This document shows positions 48,879-59,678 of a stretch of 64,000 nucleotides of DNA, in pieces. The position numbers were made by a program, and so were the translations under genes. This stretch comes from Tsukamurella sp. PLM1 (GTDB lineage: Bacteria > Actinomycetota > Actinomycetes > Mycobacteriales > Mycobacteriaceae), in contig NZ_AP025688.1 in the NCBI RefSeq assembly GCF_023168325.1, forward strand, positions 4,092,001-4,156,000, given 5' to 3'. The notes beneath the pieces were generated by a model. That model made no database searches. It was not told the origin of the DNA and worked only from the letters and a program-made list of their open reading frames with translations. Each line of letters starts with the position of its first letter. Within the stretch, counting starts at the first letter, position 1.

Positions 48879-48894
48879 TGTGAGTTCGATCACC
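48879..48894. promoter_or_regulatory. CRP/GlxR-like site
   Basis: TGTGA-N6-TCACC matches 9 of 10 consensus positions. It lies in the spacer between the divergent MMPL and lipoprotein genes, overlapping the -35 region of the latter. Confidence 0.5.
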
Positions 48895-48905
48895 GGCCCG
48901 GCCGG

Positions 48906-48911
48906 TAGGAT
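48906..48911 (+). promoter_or_regulatory. -10 box of leaderless lipoprotein gene
   Basis: TAGGAT ends 7 bases before the GTG at 48919. Confidence 0.45.
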
Positions 48912-48918
48912 CGGGTTC

Positions 48919-49314
48919 GTGATCGCATTCCAGCACGTCGCAACGTCCGTCACAACCGTCGCAGCCGCCACAGCGTGCGGGCTGCTCCTCACCGCCTGCG
49001 GCGGTGGTTCCCCCACCGAAACCGGCGCGCCGGCGGCATCGTCGGGCACCACGACCGCCGCGAAGGCCGAGAACCGGGCCGAGATGTGCGGGCAGACCCG
49101 TGGGCCCGACGGGGCCCTGTACGTCCACACCCTCGGAGAGACCGAAGTGGACTGCGCCGAGGCGATGAAGATCGCCGAGGCGTTCGGGCCCAAGATCGCC
49201 ATGGCGCAGCCCGTCACCGTCGAGGGCTGGGACTGCACCTTCCCGAAGTCACCGGGCATGCTGGCGCGCTGCGACAGCGGCGACAAGGCCATCGGCTTCT
49301 TCCTGACGCACTGA
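48919..49314 (+). CDS. Small lipoprotein, unknown function
   Basis: A 131-residue secreted lipoprotein from a leaderless GTG: signal with lipobox LLLTAC (C27), a Gly/Ser/Thr-rich linker, then a small domain of about 80 residues (AENRAEMCGQTRGPDGALYV, VDCAEAMKIAEAFGPKIA, GWDCTFPKSPGMLARCDSGD) with four cysteines that could form two disulfides. No family recognised. Divergent from the MMPL gene with a shared CRP-like site. Confidence 0.78.
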   Translation: MIAFQHVATSVTTVAAATACGLLLTACGGGSPTETGAPAASSGTTTAAKAENRAEMCGQTRGPDGALYVHTLGETEVDCAEAMKIAEAFGPKIAMAQPVTVEGWDCTFPKSPGMLARCDSGDKAIGFFLTH

Positions 49315-49333
49315 TTACCCCGCGCCGGTGAGT

Positions 49334-49359
49334 CCGGATCACCCTCGCGGGTGATCCGG
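49334..49359 (+). terminator. Terminator after the small lipoprotein
   Basis: Perfect 11-base inverted repeat CCGGATCACCC / GGGTGATCCGG with a TCGC loop, 20 bases after the stop codon. Confidence 0.8.
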
Positions 49360-49391
49360 CCCGCCGCGCCGCACACCTAGCGTTCACCGGC

Positions 49392-50072
49392 ATGAAGAAG
49401 CTGCTGGTGGGTGCGCTCGTCGTCCTGGTGTTCCTCGCATATTCGCTGCCGCCGTACCTGACGGGCGGCAGCCGGGTCCCGCTCGACGGCCAGCCGTCCT
49501 GGTACTACGCGCTGCTGGTCGGGCACATCATGCTCGGGGCGGTCGCCATGGCGGCGGGCCTGGTCCAATTGGGCCGCCGGTGGCTGTCGCGCTACCACCG
49601 CGTCGCCGGCCGCATCTACGTCGCCTGCGCGGTGCCGATCGGGCTCGCGACGATCGCCATCGGGACCGTCACGCCGTTCGGGCCGGTGAACGCCGCCTCG
49701 AACGTGACACTGGGCTCGCTGCTGCTGCTGTTCACCACGCTCGGCGTCCGCGCGATCCTGCGCCGCGACGTGACCGCGCACCGCCGCTGGATGCTGCGCA
49801 GCGCCGCGCTCATGTACTCCGTGATCATCAACCGGATCCTGGCGCCGGTGCTGTTCATCTCGCTCGACGCCGCGGGCGTACCGGCGGCGACGATGGACGC
49901 GTGGGGCCCGGGCATCGTCGCCTGGTCCAGCTGGCTGATCGCGCTCGGCTGCTGCGAGTGGTACCTGCGGGGGCAGGCGCGCCGGGTGCGCGCACAAACG
50001 TCGTCCCCAGCGGCGCGGCGTTCGCGCGACCTGGGAGCTTCCGGCGCGGGCGCCGCTCAGGCCGACGTGTGA
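49392..50072 (+). CDS. DUF2306 membrane protein
   Basis: A 226-residue protein with about six hydrophobic spans. Family motifs are visible: YYALLVGHIMLGAVAMAAGL, RYHRVAGRIYVACAVPIGLA and VTAHRRWMLRSAALMYSVII, with conserved histidines (H60, H80, H131-type) that suggest haem or metal binding, as in cytochrome b561-like folds. Function unknown. TAGCGT lies 8 bases before the ATG. Confidence 0.83.
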   Translation: MKKLLVGALVVLVFLAYSLPPYLTGGSRVPLDGQPSWYYALLVGHIMLGAVAMAAGLVQLGRRWLSRYHRVAGRIYVACAVPIGLATIAIGTVTPFGPVNAASNVTLGSLLLLFTTLGVRAILRRDVTAHRRWMLRSAALMYSVIINRILAPVLFISLDAAGVPAATMDAWGPGIVAWSSWLIALGCCEWYLRGQARRVRAQTSSPAARRSRDLGASGAGAAQADV

Positions 50073-50102
50073 GCGGGTAGGGCGCCGAGCCCCGGAATGA
50101 AC

Positions 50103-50136
50103 CGAGCCGGGACGTCGTGATCGACATCCCGGCTCG
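50103..50136. terminator. Hairpin after tRNA-Ser(CGA) and DUF2306 gene
   Basis: Arms 50103-50117 and 50122-50136 (CGAGCCGGGA...TCCCGGCTCG) pair over 15 bases with one mismatch and a TGAT loop. Serves the convergent DUF2306 and tRNA transcripts. Confidence 0.75.
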
Positions 50137-50141
50137 AACCG

Positions 50142-50232
50142 TGGCGGTGGCGGAGGGATTTGAACCCTCGGTACGGGGTTACCGCACACAGCATTTCGAG
50201 TGCTGCACCTTCGGCCGCTCGGACACGCCACC
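50142..50232 (-). tRNA. tRNA-Ser(CGA)
   Basis: Class II tRNA with acceptor GGTGGCG/CGCCACC, D-arm GTGTCCGAGCGGCC, anticodon CGA (loop CTCGAAA between CAGCA and TGCTG), long variable arm, T-loop GTTCAAATC and encoded CCA. Reads UCG. Located next to tadA, as in other mycolate bacteria. Confidence 0.97.
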
Positions 50233-50278
50233 GTCGCGAAACTTTACCGGAAGACGACGCAGGCGTTAAATCGGCAGG

Positions 50279-50740
50279 TCAGATGCGGTGCGGGGCGAAG
50301 AAGTCGTGCAGCAGGGCTGCGCACTCGGCCTCCCGGACGCCGGCGCGAACCGTCACCCGGTGCGTGACCCGCGGGTCGCGCACGACGTCCCACACCGACC
50401 CCACGGCGCCCGTCTTCGGCTCGTAGGCGCCGAACACCAGGTGCGCGATCCGGGCCGAGACCAACGCGCCCGCGCACATCGCGCACGGCTCCAGCGTGAC
50501 GGCCAGGGTGCAGCCGCCGAGGCGCCAGCCGTCGCCGAACCGGGTCGCGGCCTCGCGGATCGCGAGGATCTCGGCGTGCGCGGTCGGGTCGCCCAGCTGT
50601 TCCCGACGGTTCCCGGCGAGCGCGAGCACGGCACCGTCGGGACCGATCACCGCAGCGCCGACGGGCACGTCGTCCGGGCCGGCGAGGGCCGCGGCCTCGA
50701 GGGCGAAGCCCATAGCCGCGCGTTCGGCATCGAGGTGCAT
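50279..50740 (-). CDS. tadA: tRNA-specific adenosine-34 deaminase
   Basis: A 153-residue zinc deaminase that converts A34 to inosine in tRNA-Arg(ACG); that tRNA is at 62489. Zinc and catalytic residues are H55 and E57 (PTAHAEILAIREA) and C86, C89 (TLEPCAMCAGALVSARI). The ATG overlaps the stop of the upstream associated protein by one base. The ending FFAPHRI and length fit TadA. Confidence 0.93.
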   Translation of the reverse strand: MHLDAERAAMGFALEAAALAGPDDVPVGAAVIGPDGAVLALAGNRREQLGDPTAHAEILAIREAATRFGDGWRLGGCTLAVTLEPCAMCAGALVSARIAHLVFGAYEPKTGAVGSVWDVVRDPRVTHRVTVRAGVREAECAALLHDFFAPHRI

Positions 50741-51258
50741 CAGCCCAGCGAGTCGAGGATCGCGCCCAGCTCGGAATCGAACTGCAGCCGCTCCGCGATC
50801 ACCTGCAGTTGCTCGTCGGGGTACAGGTCCGGATCGGCCAGCAGCACGCCGAGCTCCTGCTCGCCGAGGCCGAGGTCGCCGAGGATACCGAGGTCGCCCT
50901 CGGGCCACGGGTCGGTCTCCTCGATCTCCTCGGGGTCGATGTCGGGGACGTCCACGTTGAGGCGGTCGAGGGCCTGCTCGGCGAGCTCGTCGAACACGGC
51001 GGCGGTGGCGTCGGACAGCAGCAGCCGCGTGCCGGACGGGCCGGGGCGCACGATGACGAAGTACTCGTCGTCCACGTTGAGCAGCCCGAACACCGCGCCG
51101 GCGGCGCGCAGGGCCTTGAGCTCCTGCTCCGCCTTCGCGACGCTCCCGAGGGCGCCGGGGTCCAGCAGGTGCACGGTCCAGGAGGTGTCCTCCCGGATGA
51201 CCGCGACGGCGTAGCCGTCGGTGTCGTCGTAGCGCTCGGGGGACGTCTGTGCGGCCAT
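50740..51258 (-). CDS. tRNA adenosine deaminase-associated protein
   Basis: A 172-residue acidic protein found upstream of tadA across actinobacteria. Features: GYAVAVIREDTSWTVHLLDP, LLNVDDEYFVIVRPGPSGTR and a very acidic middle (DPEEIEETDPWPEGDLG). Biochemical role unknown; coupling to tadA (TGATG) suggests a joint function. Divergent from tyrA. Confidence 0.87.
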   Translation of the reverse strand: MAAQTSPERYDDTDGYAVAVIREDTSWTVHLLDPGALGSVAKAEQELKALRAAGAVFGLLNVDDEYFVIVRPGPSGTRLLLSDATAAVFDELAEQALDRLNVDVPDIDPEEIEETDPWPEGDLGILGDLGLGEQELGVLLADPDLYPDEQLQVIAERLQFDSELGAILDSLG

Positions 51259-51337
51259 GGGAGAAACCGTAACCGCAATCGCGTGTTCGCGACACGTCTA
51301 CTGCGGCATCGCCACCCGGTTGTGGAACGCTGTCAGC

Positions 51338-52306
51338 GTGTCCGTGCAGCGTGCCCCCCATTCCGACGTCCCCGTGTGTGTCCTCGGCCTCGGCCTGATC
51401 GGCGGTTCGATCCTGCGGGCGCTCGGCCGTGCCGGCCGCCCGGCCTACGGCTGGAACCGCTCGGCCGCCGCGGCCGACGACGCCTCCGCCGCGGGCTTCG
51501 ACGCCTCCGCGGACCTCGGCGCCACGCTGCGCCGGGCGGACGCGGGCGGGCACGTGATCGTCGTGGCCGTCCCGGTCCCCGCGCTCGACGGCGTGCTGGC
51601 GGCCGTCGCCGAGCACGCCCCGAACGCCTGGCTGACGGACGCCGTGAGCGTCAAGGGCGACGTCGCGCGGCGCGTCGCCGCAGCCGGCCTGACGGGGCGG
51701 TACGCGGGCGGGCACCCGATGGCGGGAACCGCCTTCTCGGGGTGGGAAGCCACCGACGCCGCGCTGTTCGACGGTGCCACCTGGGTCGTCACGGCCGACG
51801 ACGACACCCCCGCCGAGGCGTGGCGGCTCGCCGCCTCGGTCGGGCTGGACTGCGGCGCGGTGATCGTTCCCGCCGGCGCGGCCGAGCACGACGCGGCAGT
51901 CGCGCGGATCTCGCACTCGGTGCACGTGGTGGCCGAGGCCGTGGCGGTCACGGCCGAGCTGGACCCCGCGGCGGAGCGGCTCGCCCGATCCCTCGCAGCG
52001 AGCAGCTTCCGGGACGTCACCCGCGTCGCGGGGACGGCACCGTCGCTGGTGAACGCGATGTGCGAGGCGAACGCGGCGGCGTTGCTCGACGCGCTGGACG
52101 ACACCATCGCCGAGCTGGTCGCCGCGCGCGCGGAACTGGCCGAGCACGGCACCGTCGGGCGGATCACCGAGCAGGGCCACGCGGCCCGCACCAGGTACGA
52201 CAACGCCCGCCGCACCCCGTTCATCCCCGTGCTGGACGGAGCGGGATGGCAGCGGGCGCTGCGCGAGGCGGGTCACGCCGGGGGCGTGGTCGCCGCGCTG
52301 GGCTGA
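51338..52306 (+). CDS. tyrA: Prephenate dehydrogenase
   Basis: A 322-residue NAD(P)-dependent dehydrogenase of tyrosine synthesis. The Rossmann motif is VCVLGLGLIGGSILRALGRA; then DAVSVKGDVARRV and the conserved catalytic-histidine segment GGHPMAGTAFSGW, with a helical C-terminal dimerisation domain. The GTG at 51338 gives the usual short lead; GTG 51344 is a close alternative. Divergent from the TadA operon, as in mycobacteria. Confidence 0.88.
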   Translation: MSVQRAPHSDVPVCVLGLGLIGGSILRALGRAGRPAYGWNRSAAAADDASAAGFDASADLGATLRRADAGGHVIVVAVPVPALDGVLAAVAEHAPNAWLTDAVSVKGDVARRVAAAGLTGRYAGGHPMAGTAFSGWEATDAALFDGATWVVTADDDTPAEAWRLAASVGLDCGAVIVPAGAAEHDAAVARISHSVHVVAEAVAVTAELDPAAERLARSLAASSFRDVTRVAGTAPSLVNAMCEANAAALLDALDDTIAELVAARAELAEHGTVGRITEQGHAARTRYDNARRTPFIPVLDGAGWQRALREAGHAGGVVAALG

Positions 52307-52316
52307 TCGGTCGGGT

Positions 52317-52928
52317 TCAGCCGACGCGCGTCGAGAGGCCCGGGTAGTCGATGACGAAGCCGTCGGCGTCGACGGAGACCTTCGAGCTGGAGACCGGCGA
52401 GATCACCGTGATGCCGTCGGACGCCGCGCCGTAATTGATCACCGTCTCCTTGACCGACAGGCTCGGCAGGTCGACGTACACGACCGGGACGTCGACGTCC
52501 TCCGAGTGGCTCTGCAGGTCGAACCGGCGGATGGTGAGCGCGTTGAAGAACGCCGACTTCAGCACGTCCACGCTCAGTGCGCCCGAGAAGAAGCCCCGCT
52601 CGGAGCCCTGCGCGCCCTGCACGAGCCAGTGGTTCTCGCCGTCCCGGGCGATGGTCACCTGCGACTCGCCGGCCGCGGTGAGGGCGTGCACCGAGAGGCG
52701 CCTGGTGACGCCCTCATCGTCGGTCATCAGGTCGTACGAGGCGTTGAAGGCCGGCTCCTCGGCCGACGGCGCCGCGATGATGCGGCCGTAAGCCCGGATC
52801 CGGTCACCCGTGACCTGTACCCGCACCGACTCGAGGAGGTTCCCGTCCTCCGAACGCCAGGTGAGGATGCGAGGCCAACTACCACCGGTGATCACGGTCG
52901 CCGCGGAATCTGCTGCAGGGTTACTCAC
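52317..52928 (-). CDS. Putative glycolipid-binding protein
   Basis: A 203-residue beta-rich protein of the PF06475 family (DUF1089, glycolipid-binding by crystal structure of a Pseudomonas relative). Seen: ILTWRSEDGNLLESVRVQVT, GRIIAAPSAEEPAFNASYDL, HWLVQGAQGSERGFFSGALS with DVDLxxSxFFNALxIRR-type core (VDVLKSAFFNALTIRRFDL). Function in this organism unknown. Converges with tyrA. Confidence 0.82.
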   Translation of the reverse strand: MSNPAADSAATVITGGSWPRILTWRSEDGNLLESVRVQVTGDRIRAYGRIIAAPSAEEPAFNASYDLMTDDEGVTRRLSVHALTAAGESQVTIARDGENHWLVQGAQGSERGFFSGALSVDVLKSAFFNALTIRRFDLQSHSEDVDVPVVYVDLPSLSVKETVINYGAASDGITVISPVSSSKVSVDADGFVIDYPGLSTRVG

Positions 52929-52975
52929 ACACCCACGGTAAACCCCGCGACTTCCGCGCTCGCGACCACACCGGG

Positions 52976-53367
52976 TTACAGCGCCGCGACCGCCTCGAGC
53001 TCGACCACCTGATCGTCGTAGCGCAATCGGGAGACTCCCACCAGCGACAGCGGCGGCAGGTCGACGAAGATCTCGGCCAGCGTGTCGGCCGCCACCTGCA
53101 GATCGACCTGGAGGTGCTCGGCGACGAACACGGTGAGCCGAGCGACGTCGGACAGCTGCGCGCCGCGCTCGCCCAGGATCACCCGCAAGTTCGCGACCGC
53201 CGCCCGGACCTGCCCCGGACGTCGCCCGGCGCCTCGGTGGTGCCGCCCGCGTCGAGCGGCGCGACGCCCGCGACGTGCAGCGTGCTCCCCGTGGAGACCG
53301 TGGCGCTGTAAGCGTGCGCCACCGCCGTGGTCAGCTGGTCCGACCCGTTGAGCTGCACGCGTCCCAT
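52976..53367 (-). CDS. RidA-family protein, frameshifted
   Basis: A 130-residue Rid/YjgF/YER057c-type protein when repaired; RidA hydrolyses reactive enamines from PLP enzymes. Seen: AYSATVSTGSTLHVAGVAPL, AAVANLRVILGERGAQLSDV, ARLTVFVAEHL. The frame breaks at the C4 run 53213-53216 and one base restores GDVRGQVRAAVANL. The usual catalytic-site arginine is near VSRLRYDDQVVELEAVA but I cannot confirm its alignment. Confidence 0.82.
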
Positions 53368-53369
53368 GA

Positions 53370-53809
53370 TCAGGCCGCGTTCTTCTGGACGGCCGCGCCG
53401 ACGCGGGAAGCGCTGCCACGACGTTCTCCTTGGCCTTGCCGCGCAGGCCCTGGTACGCCTTGCGCAGCGTCGGCTGGCTGGTCGACTCGGCGCGACGATC
53501 GGTCACCGCCAGCAGCGCGTCACCGACCGCGTCGCCGCGGGCCGCGAGGAACTGGCCGAAGTCGCCGGGGCCCTGGGCCGAGAACTCGGTCCAGAACGGG
53601 TCGAGCGCGGCGGCGAAGTCCGGCAGCAGCTTGGTCAGCGCCGACTCGATGACCGACGGCGAGACCTTCTTCACGGCCGCGTACGCGCCCTTGATGACGG
53701 TGCCCGAGACGCCGCTCTTGTCCTTGACCTCGGCTTCCACCACCGACGCGAAGTCGGCGACGACGGCCGGCTGGCGCGCGGGATCGAGGAGCGTGGTGGT
53801 CAGCGACAT
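53370..53809 (-). CDS. DUF6918-type hypothetical protein, frameshifted
   Basis: A 146-residue soluble protein: MSLTTTLLDPARQPAVVADF, GVSGTVIKGAYAAVKKVSPS, ALTKLLPDFAAALDPFWTEF. I recall this as a small actinobacterial family without known function. The last residues are in another frame; one base at 53405-53407 gives VGAAVQKNAA and a TGA just before the RidA start. GAGG precedes the ATG. Probably co-transcribed with the RidA gene. Confidence 0.75.
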
Positions 53810-53964
53810 GGGGAAACCTCCGAGGGGATTCGATTGCTCGTAACGAGTGCGGGTCGAGCTTATCCGGCGCCCCGGTCGTGTTCGGGGTGCTGAATTCAGC
53901 GTGATCCGGTGCCGCCGACTATGCAACTGTTCTGCATCAGATCCGCAACAACAGCGGACGCGGT

Positions 53965-53994
53965 TTGTGAGATTGGTCACCCGTGCTCTAGGTT
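53965..53994 (+). promoter_or_regulatory. Promoter with CRP/GlxR-like site
   Basis: TTGTGA (53965-53970), 18 bases, TAGGTT (53989-53994). TGTGA-N6-TCACC (53966-53981), 9 of 10 matches to the CRP/GlxR consensus, covers the -35 box. A GAAGGAAAGG ribosome site follows. Confidence 0.5.
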
Positions 53995-54017
53995 GACGGT
54001 TGAAGGAAAGGGTTGCA

Positions 54018-56044
54018 ATGGTGACCAGCCGATCCGGTAGAGCGAACGCACGACTGTCCGGCGTCCGCTTTCCCCTGTGGGATCGCCGCGCTCCTCTGCC
54101 CGCCCCGGCGGGCGGCACGCACCACCCCCGCGTCGACCACGCCCTCCCCCTCGGCGATCCCACCGGCGGCGCCGACGCGCTCGCCTGGCGCGAGGCCGTC
54201 GACGGCCGGCTCACCTACCCGCGGGTCCACATCGACCGCAACGTCGACATCCGCATGTCCGACGGGGTGGTCCTGCGCGCCACCGTCGTGCGGCCCGCCG
54301 AGCTCGACGGGGTGCCCGTCGAGCGCCCCTACCCCGCGATCCTCAACCTCAACCCGTACAACCGGATGGTCGTCGACGCCATCGACGAGACCACGCACGC
54401 CGCCTTCGTCGGGCCGGCGCTGACGAACGCCTCGAAGGCGCTCACGGGCGGCACCGTCGACTTCTCGGGCGGCCTGCTGCAGGGCTTCGGCATCAACCGC
54501 CGGCTGGTGCGCAGCGGCTACGTCCAGGTGATCGTGGACGTCCGCGGCACCGGCACCTCGCACGGCGTCTGGCAGATCCTCGGGCCGCGCGAGCAACAGG
54601 ATTCGGTCGAAGTGCTGGCCTGGGCACGCGAGCAGCCCTGGTGCGACGGCAATCTCGGCATGGGCGGCTGGTCGTACTCGGCGATCAACTCGCTGCAGGC
54701 CGCGGGGCACGCGCCGGAGGGCCTCGGCGCGGTGTTCGCGATCGAGGGCAGCGAGGACATCGTCCGCGACATCTACATCACCGGCGGCCTGCCCTCGGTG
54801 TTCATCCCGCTGTGGCTCGGCGCCGTGAACGCCCTCAAGTGGCTCTACAACCCGCGCACCCTGCTGCGCGACACGGTGAACGGCAACGTCTTCCGGTGGC
54901 TGCACAGCCGGATCTCCTCGCCGGCCACCGAGATCTCCTCGGTCGTGTCCGGCGTCCTCACCGGCCGCGACCCGCGGGTGAACGACAACCCGTACTTCAC
55001 CGAGCGCAATCCGAAGATCGAGTCGATCACCGCGCCCACGTTCCTGTTCGGCGGCTGGCACGACCTGTTCGGCCGCAGCACGCCCCGGATGTTCTCGCAC
55101 TTGAACCTGCCCGCCGGACAGAAGCAGATGGTGGTCACCGACGGCTTCCACTTCGACATGGGCGCCGGCTTCGGCGGCACGCAGGCGCCGCCGCGCATCG
55201 ACGTCCTCGAGCGGGCCTGGTACGACCGCTGGCTCAAGGGCATCGAGAACGGCGTCGAACGGTACGGTCCCGTCACCATCAAGCAGCAGGGCGGCGGCTG
55301 GTCCGCCGGCGAGTGCTTCCCCCGCCCCGGCGCACGCACGATGCGTCTCTACGCGACCCCGGCACCGTCGGGCACGGCCGCGCACACCAAGTACGACGGT
55401 GCCCTGGCTCCTTCCCGGCGCGCCGCCGGGAGTCGGCGTCGACGCGGATCGACCTGCGCGGCCTCGCCTCGCCCGACCTGACGCAGGTGCTGGCCGGCCT
55501 GACGAAGTCCGTGCCCGCGCTCGCGCACGCGGGCGTGCAGGAACGCGGGGCGATCTCGTTCACCTCCCCACCCACGGGGGTGCCGGTCCAGCTCAGCGGC
55601 GCGATCAACGTGCACCTGGTGACGCGGTGCGAGGGCGACGAGGCCATCTGGACCGTGACCGTCAACGACGTCGCTCCCGACGGCACGTCGACGGTGCTCT
55701 CGGGCGGCGCCCTCATGGCGTCGAACCGGGCACTGGACGACACGCGCTGCGCGTACGACGTCGACGGCGAGCTGCTCGGCGCCCATCACCCGCTCACCTG
55801 GTCGGCGAAGCAGAAGGTGGTGCCGGGCGAGACGATCGAGCTCGACATCGACGTGGTCGCCACCGACGCGCTGCTCGACGAGGGGCACCGCCTGCGGGTC
55901 GACGTGTACGCCGGCAGCGTGCCGCGCTACCTGGTCACCGTGCCGGACCTGCTGAAGACCCGGTTCGGCCGGCAGACGGTGCTGCTGAGCCCGGACCGGC
56001 CGACGTACGTGAGCGTGCAGATCGTGGGCGATCCGGGCTGGTGA
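54018..56044 (+). CDS. CocE/NonD-family hydrolase (X-Pro peptidase type), frameshifted
   Basis: About 675 residues when repaired: an alpha/beta hydrolase domain plus a C-terminal jelly-roll (PepX_C), as in cocaine esterase, glutaryl-acylases and Xaa-Pro dipeptidyl-peptidases. Seen: IRMSDGVVLRATVVRPAELD, VIVDVRGTGTSHGVWQIL, nucleophile GMGGWSYSAINSLQAAG, FLFGGWHDLFG and TDGFHFDMGAG. The frame breaks at the GGG 55428-55430 and one base joins the two halves. The leader KERVAMV is excluded because a strong ribosome site precedes 54018. No signal peptide is obvious; substrate unknown. Confidence 0.85.
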
Positions 56045-56075
56045 CCCGCCTTCCCGGGTTATCGTCGAGGGCACG

Positions 56076-57316
56076 ATGGTTGCCGGGTCCCCCGCCGTCG
56101 CGTCCGCTGGTGCGGCCGCGCGGCTGCACAGCGAGTTCGTCGACGGTGCGGTCGACGAGACGGTGCTGCGCACATCCCCGCTGCGGCGCCTGATCGCGGA
56201 GAGCTGGCAGCGCAGCCGCGCGCGCGGCGTGAACCCGGACGGGGAGGCACCGTCGGGCCCGGGGCGCTCGACGCGCTCCGCGCCCGCAACCCGCTCTCCG
56301 GCGTGATGCCGGTGGTCCGCAAGCTCCTGCTCGACGGTTCCGCGGGCGCGATGGTGGCGGTGGCCGACCGCGACGGCACGCTGCTGTGGGTCGAGGGCGA
56401 CGGTGCCGCCGTGCGGCGCGCCGCCGCGATGAACTTCGCGCCGGGCGCGGACTGGAGCGAGGCGTCCGCGGGCACCAACGCCCCCGGGACCGCCCTGGCG
56501 CTGGACACGGAGGTCCAGATCGCGGGCTCAGAGCACTTCGCGCGCGTCGCACACCGGTGGAACTGCACGGCCGTACCGATCCACGATCCGGTGACCCGCG
56601 CCGCGATCGGCGTCCTCGACGTGACGGGCGGCCCTGAGGTCGCGACGCCGCAGGCCATGGCCCTGGTGCGCGCCGCCGCTCTCGCCGTGGAGGGGCAGCT
56701 CGCGGTGCTCCGCCTGACGGGGCCCGTCCCCGCCACCGAGCCCGCGCGGACGCGCCTGCGACTGTTGGGCCCCCGGCCGGTCCTCGAACGCGACGGCCGC
56801 GAGGTACCGCTCACCGGCCGGCACGCGGACATCCTCGCACTGCTCGCGCGCCATCCCGAGGGCCTGACCGCCGACCACCTGGCGCTACTGCTGGACGAGC
56901 GCGACCTGGACGTCGTCACCGTGCGCGCGGAGGTGTCGCGACTGCGCAAGACCATCGGCGCGGAGTTCCTGGGCTCGCGGCCGTACCGGTTGCTGCGGCC
57001 GCTCGCCTCCGATGCGGACGACGCCGCGAGCGCGCTGCGCGCAGGCCGGATCACCGACGCGCTCGCCGTGTACCGGGGGCCGCTGCTCCCGAATTCGGCG
57101 GCGCCGGGCGTCGCGCGGCTGCGCGCCGAGCTCGCCGGGAACCTAAGGTCGGCGGTGCTCGCGAGCCGCGACCTGGGGCTGCTGCGACGCTGGCTGGACC
57201 TGCCCGACGCGCGCGACGACGAGCAGGGGTGGCGCGTCCTGCGCGCGCACGGCGACGTCCGGGAACGTGCCGAGGCCGACGGCCGACTCGCGGCGATCGC
57301 GCTCGACCTGGCCTGA
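56076..57316 (+). CDS. GAF-domain transcriptional regulator, frameshifted
   Basis: A 413-residue regulator when repaired: N-terminal AcoR-like lead (SPLRRLIAESWQRSRARGVN), GAF domain (GAMVAVADRDGTLLWVEGDG, GTNAPGTALALDTEVQIAGS, EHFARVAHRWNCTAVPIHDP), and a C-terminal winged helix (LTGRHADILALLARHPEGLT). It lacks the AAA+ sigma-54 domain of true AcoR. The frame breaks at the G4 run 56261-56264; one base gives GPGALDALRARNPLSG. It precedes the aldehyde dehydrogenase gene, its probable target. Confidence 0.83.
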
Positions 57317-57356
57317 CGCCCGGCAGGACCGCGGTGCAGGTCTCCGCCGGAACGGC

Positions 57357-57371
57357 TGCAACGGTGTTGCA
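57357..57371. promoter_or_regulatory. TGCAAC dyad upstream of aldehyde dehydrogenase
   Basis: Perfect dyad TGCAAC-GGT-GTTGCA, followed by a further GCAACGG. Lies 60 bases before the aldehyde dehydrogenase ATG and just after the GAF regulator gene; a plausible binding site for that regulator. Confidence 0.5.
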
Positions 57372-57430
57372 ACGGTCACTGCGTACGGTGGATTGTGACT
57401 GACATCACGCCACTCACCTGGAGGCACGCC

Positions 57431-58954
<1,524 letters not shown>

Positions 58955-58987
58955 TCCCGCACTGACCGGCACCAGGTGAGGGTGTCC

Positions 58988-59021
58988 GCGGCGCCGTCCC
59001 GGTTCTCCGGGGCGGCGCCGC
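58988..59021 (+). terminator. Terminator after aldehyde dehydrogenase
   Basis: GCGGCGCCGTCCCGG (58988-59002) pairs with CCGGGGCGGCGCCGC (59007-59021) around TTCT, with one G-T pair. Confidence 0.8.
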
Positions 59022-59097
59022 ACGCATGTCCGGGTACTTCTGCCCACCGGGCGGTCGGCGGCAGCGGCACGCTGACGGTGCCGTGTTGTTCACGCAA

Positions 59098-59176
59098 GCT
59101 ATGCGCCCCGCGCATACCCATGAATGTGCAGGTCACAGCCGTTTCCTGAGAGCGAGCGATGCGTCCTGCGCATACC
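59098..59176. repeat. Paired ATGCGY dyads, copy B
   Basis: Two units at 59098-59118 and 59156-59176, again 37 bases apart, with arms GCTATGCGC/GCGCATACC and GCGATGCGT/GCGCATACC. Same layout as copy A at 14279. It lies between two convergent genes (aldehyde dehydrogenase and vapC), where no promoter is expected. The rest of 59022-59270 shows no gene. Confidence 0.7.
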
Positions 59177-59270
59177 CCGCACCGCCGCCGCCCGATCCAG
59201 CCGGATGAGCCCTCGGGCGCTCGACGCGAGCGGGTGCCGCGGTATCGCTTTGCCGCCCGACGGTGCCGCC

Positions 59271-59678
59271 TCACACCGCCCGGTAGGTGGCCCCGACCGC
59301 CTCGTAGGTCTGAATCGCCCGCCGGTCCCGGGTGAGCAGGATCAATCCGTGCTTCGCCGCGGTCGCTCCCACCAGCGCGTCGTAGATCGCGCCACCGCGG
59401 ACGCCGCGCGCCCCCACCGCGCCGATCACGCTCTGTACTTCTTGCGGAGGCAGCCCGATCACGGGGAGGCGCAGGGCCTCCACGGCACCAGCGGCCGCCG
59501 CCGGCGAGATCCGATTGGGCGCAGGAATCCGGGTGAGCACGGAGAATGTTTCGAGCAGCACGTGCGCCGGAACCGCAGGATCTTCATCCCCGACAGCGGC
59601 GCGCGCAGCACTGTGGCTCTCGTGCCAATCCGACAAGAGCGGGACCAGCACGCTCGTGTCGAGTGCCAGCAGGGTCAC
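59271..59678 (-). CDS. vapC: VapC-type PIN-domain toxin
   Basis: A 135-residue PIN ribonuclease: LALDTSVLVPLLSDWHESHS, HVLLETFSVLTRIPAPNRIS, GAIYDALVGATAAKHGLILL, TRDRRAIQTYEAVG. The four acidic positions (D, E, D, D) are present. It overlaps its antitoxin by 4 bases. Different subfamily from the VapC at 17589. Confidence 0.9.
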   Translation of the reverse strand: MTLLALDTSVLVPLLSDWHESHSAARAAVGDEDPAVPAHVLLETFSVLTRIPAPNRISPAAAAGAVEALRLPVIGLPPQEVQSVIGAVGARGVRGGAIYDALVGATAAKHGLILLTRDRRAIQTYEAVGATYRAV

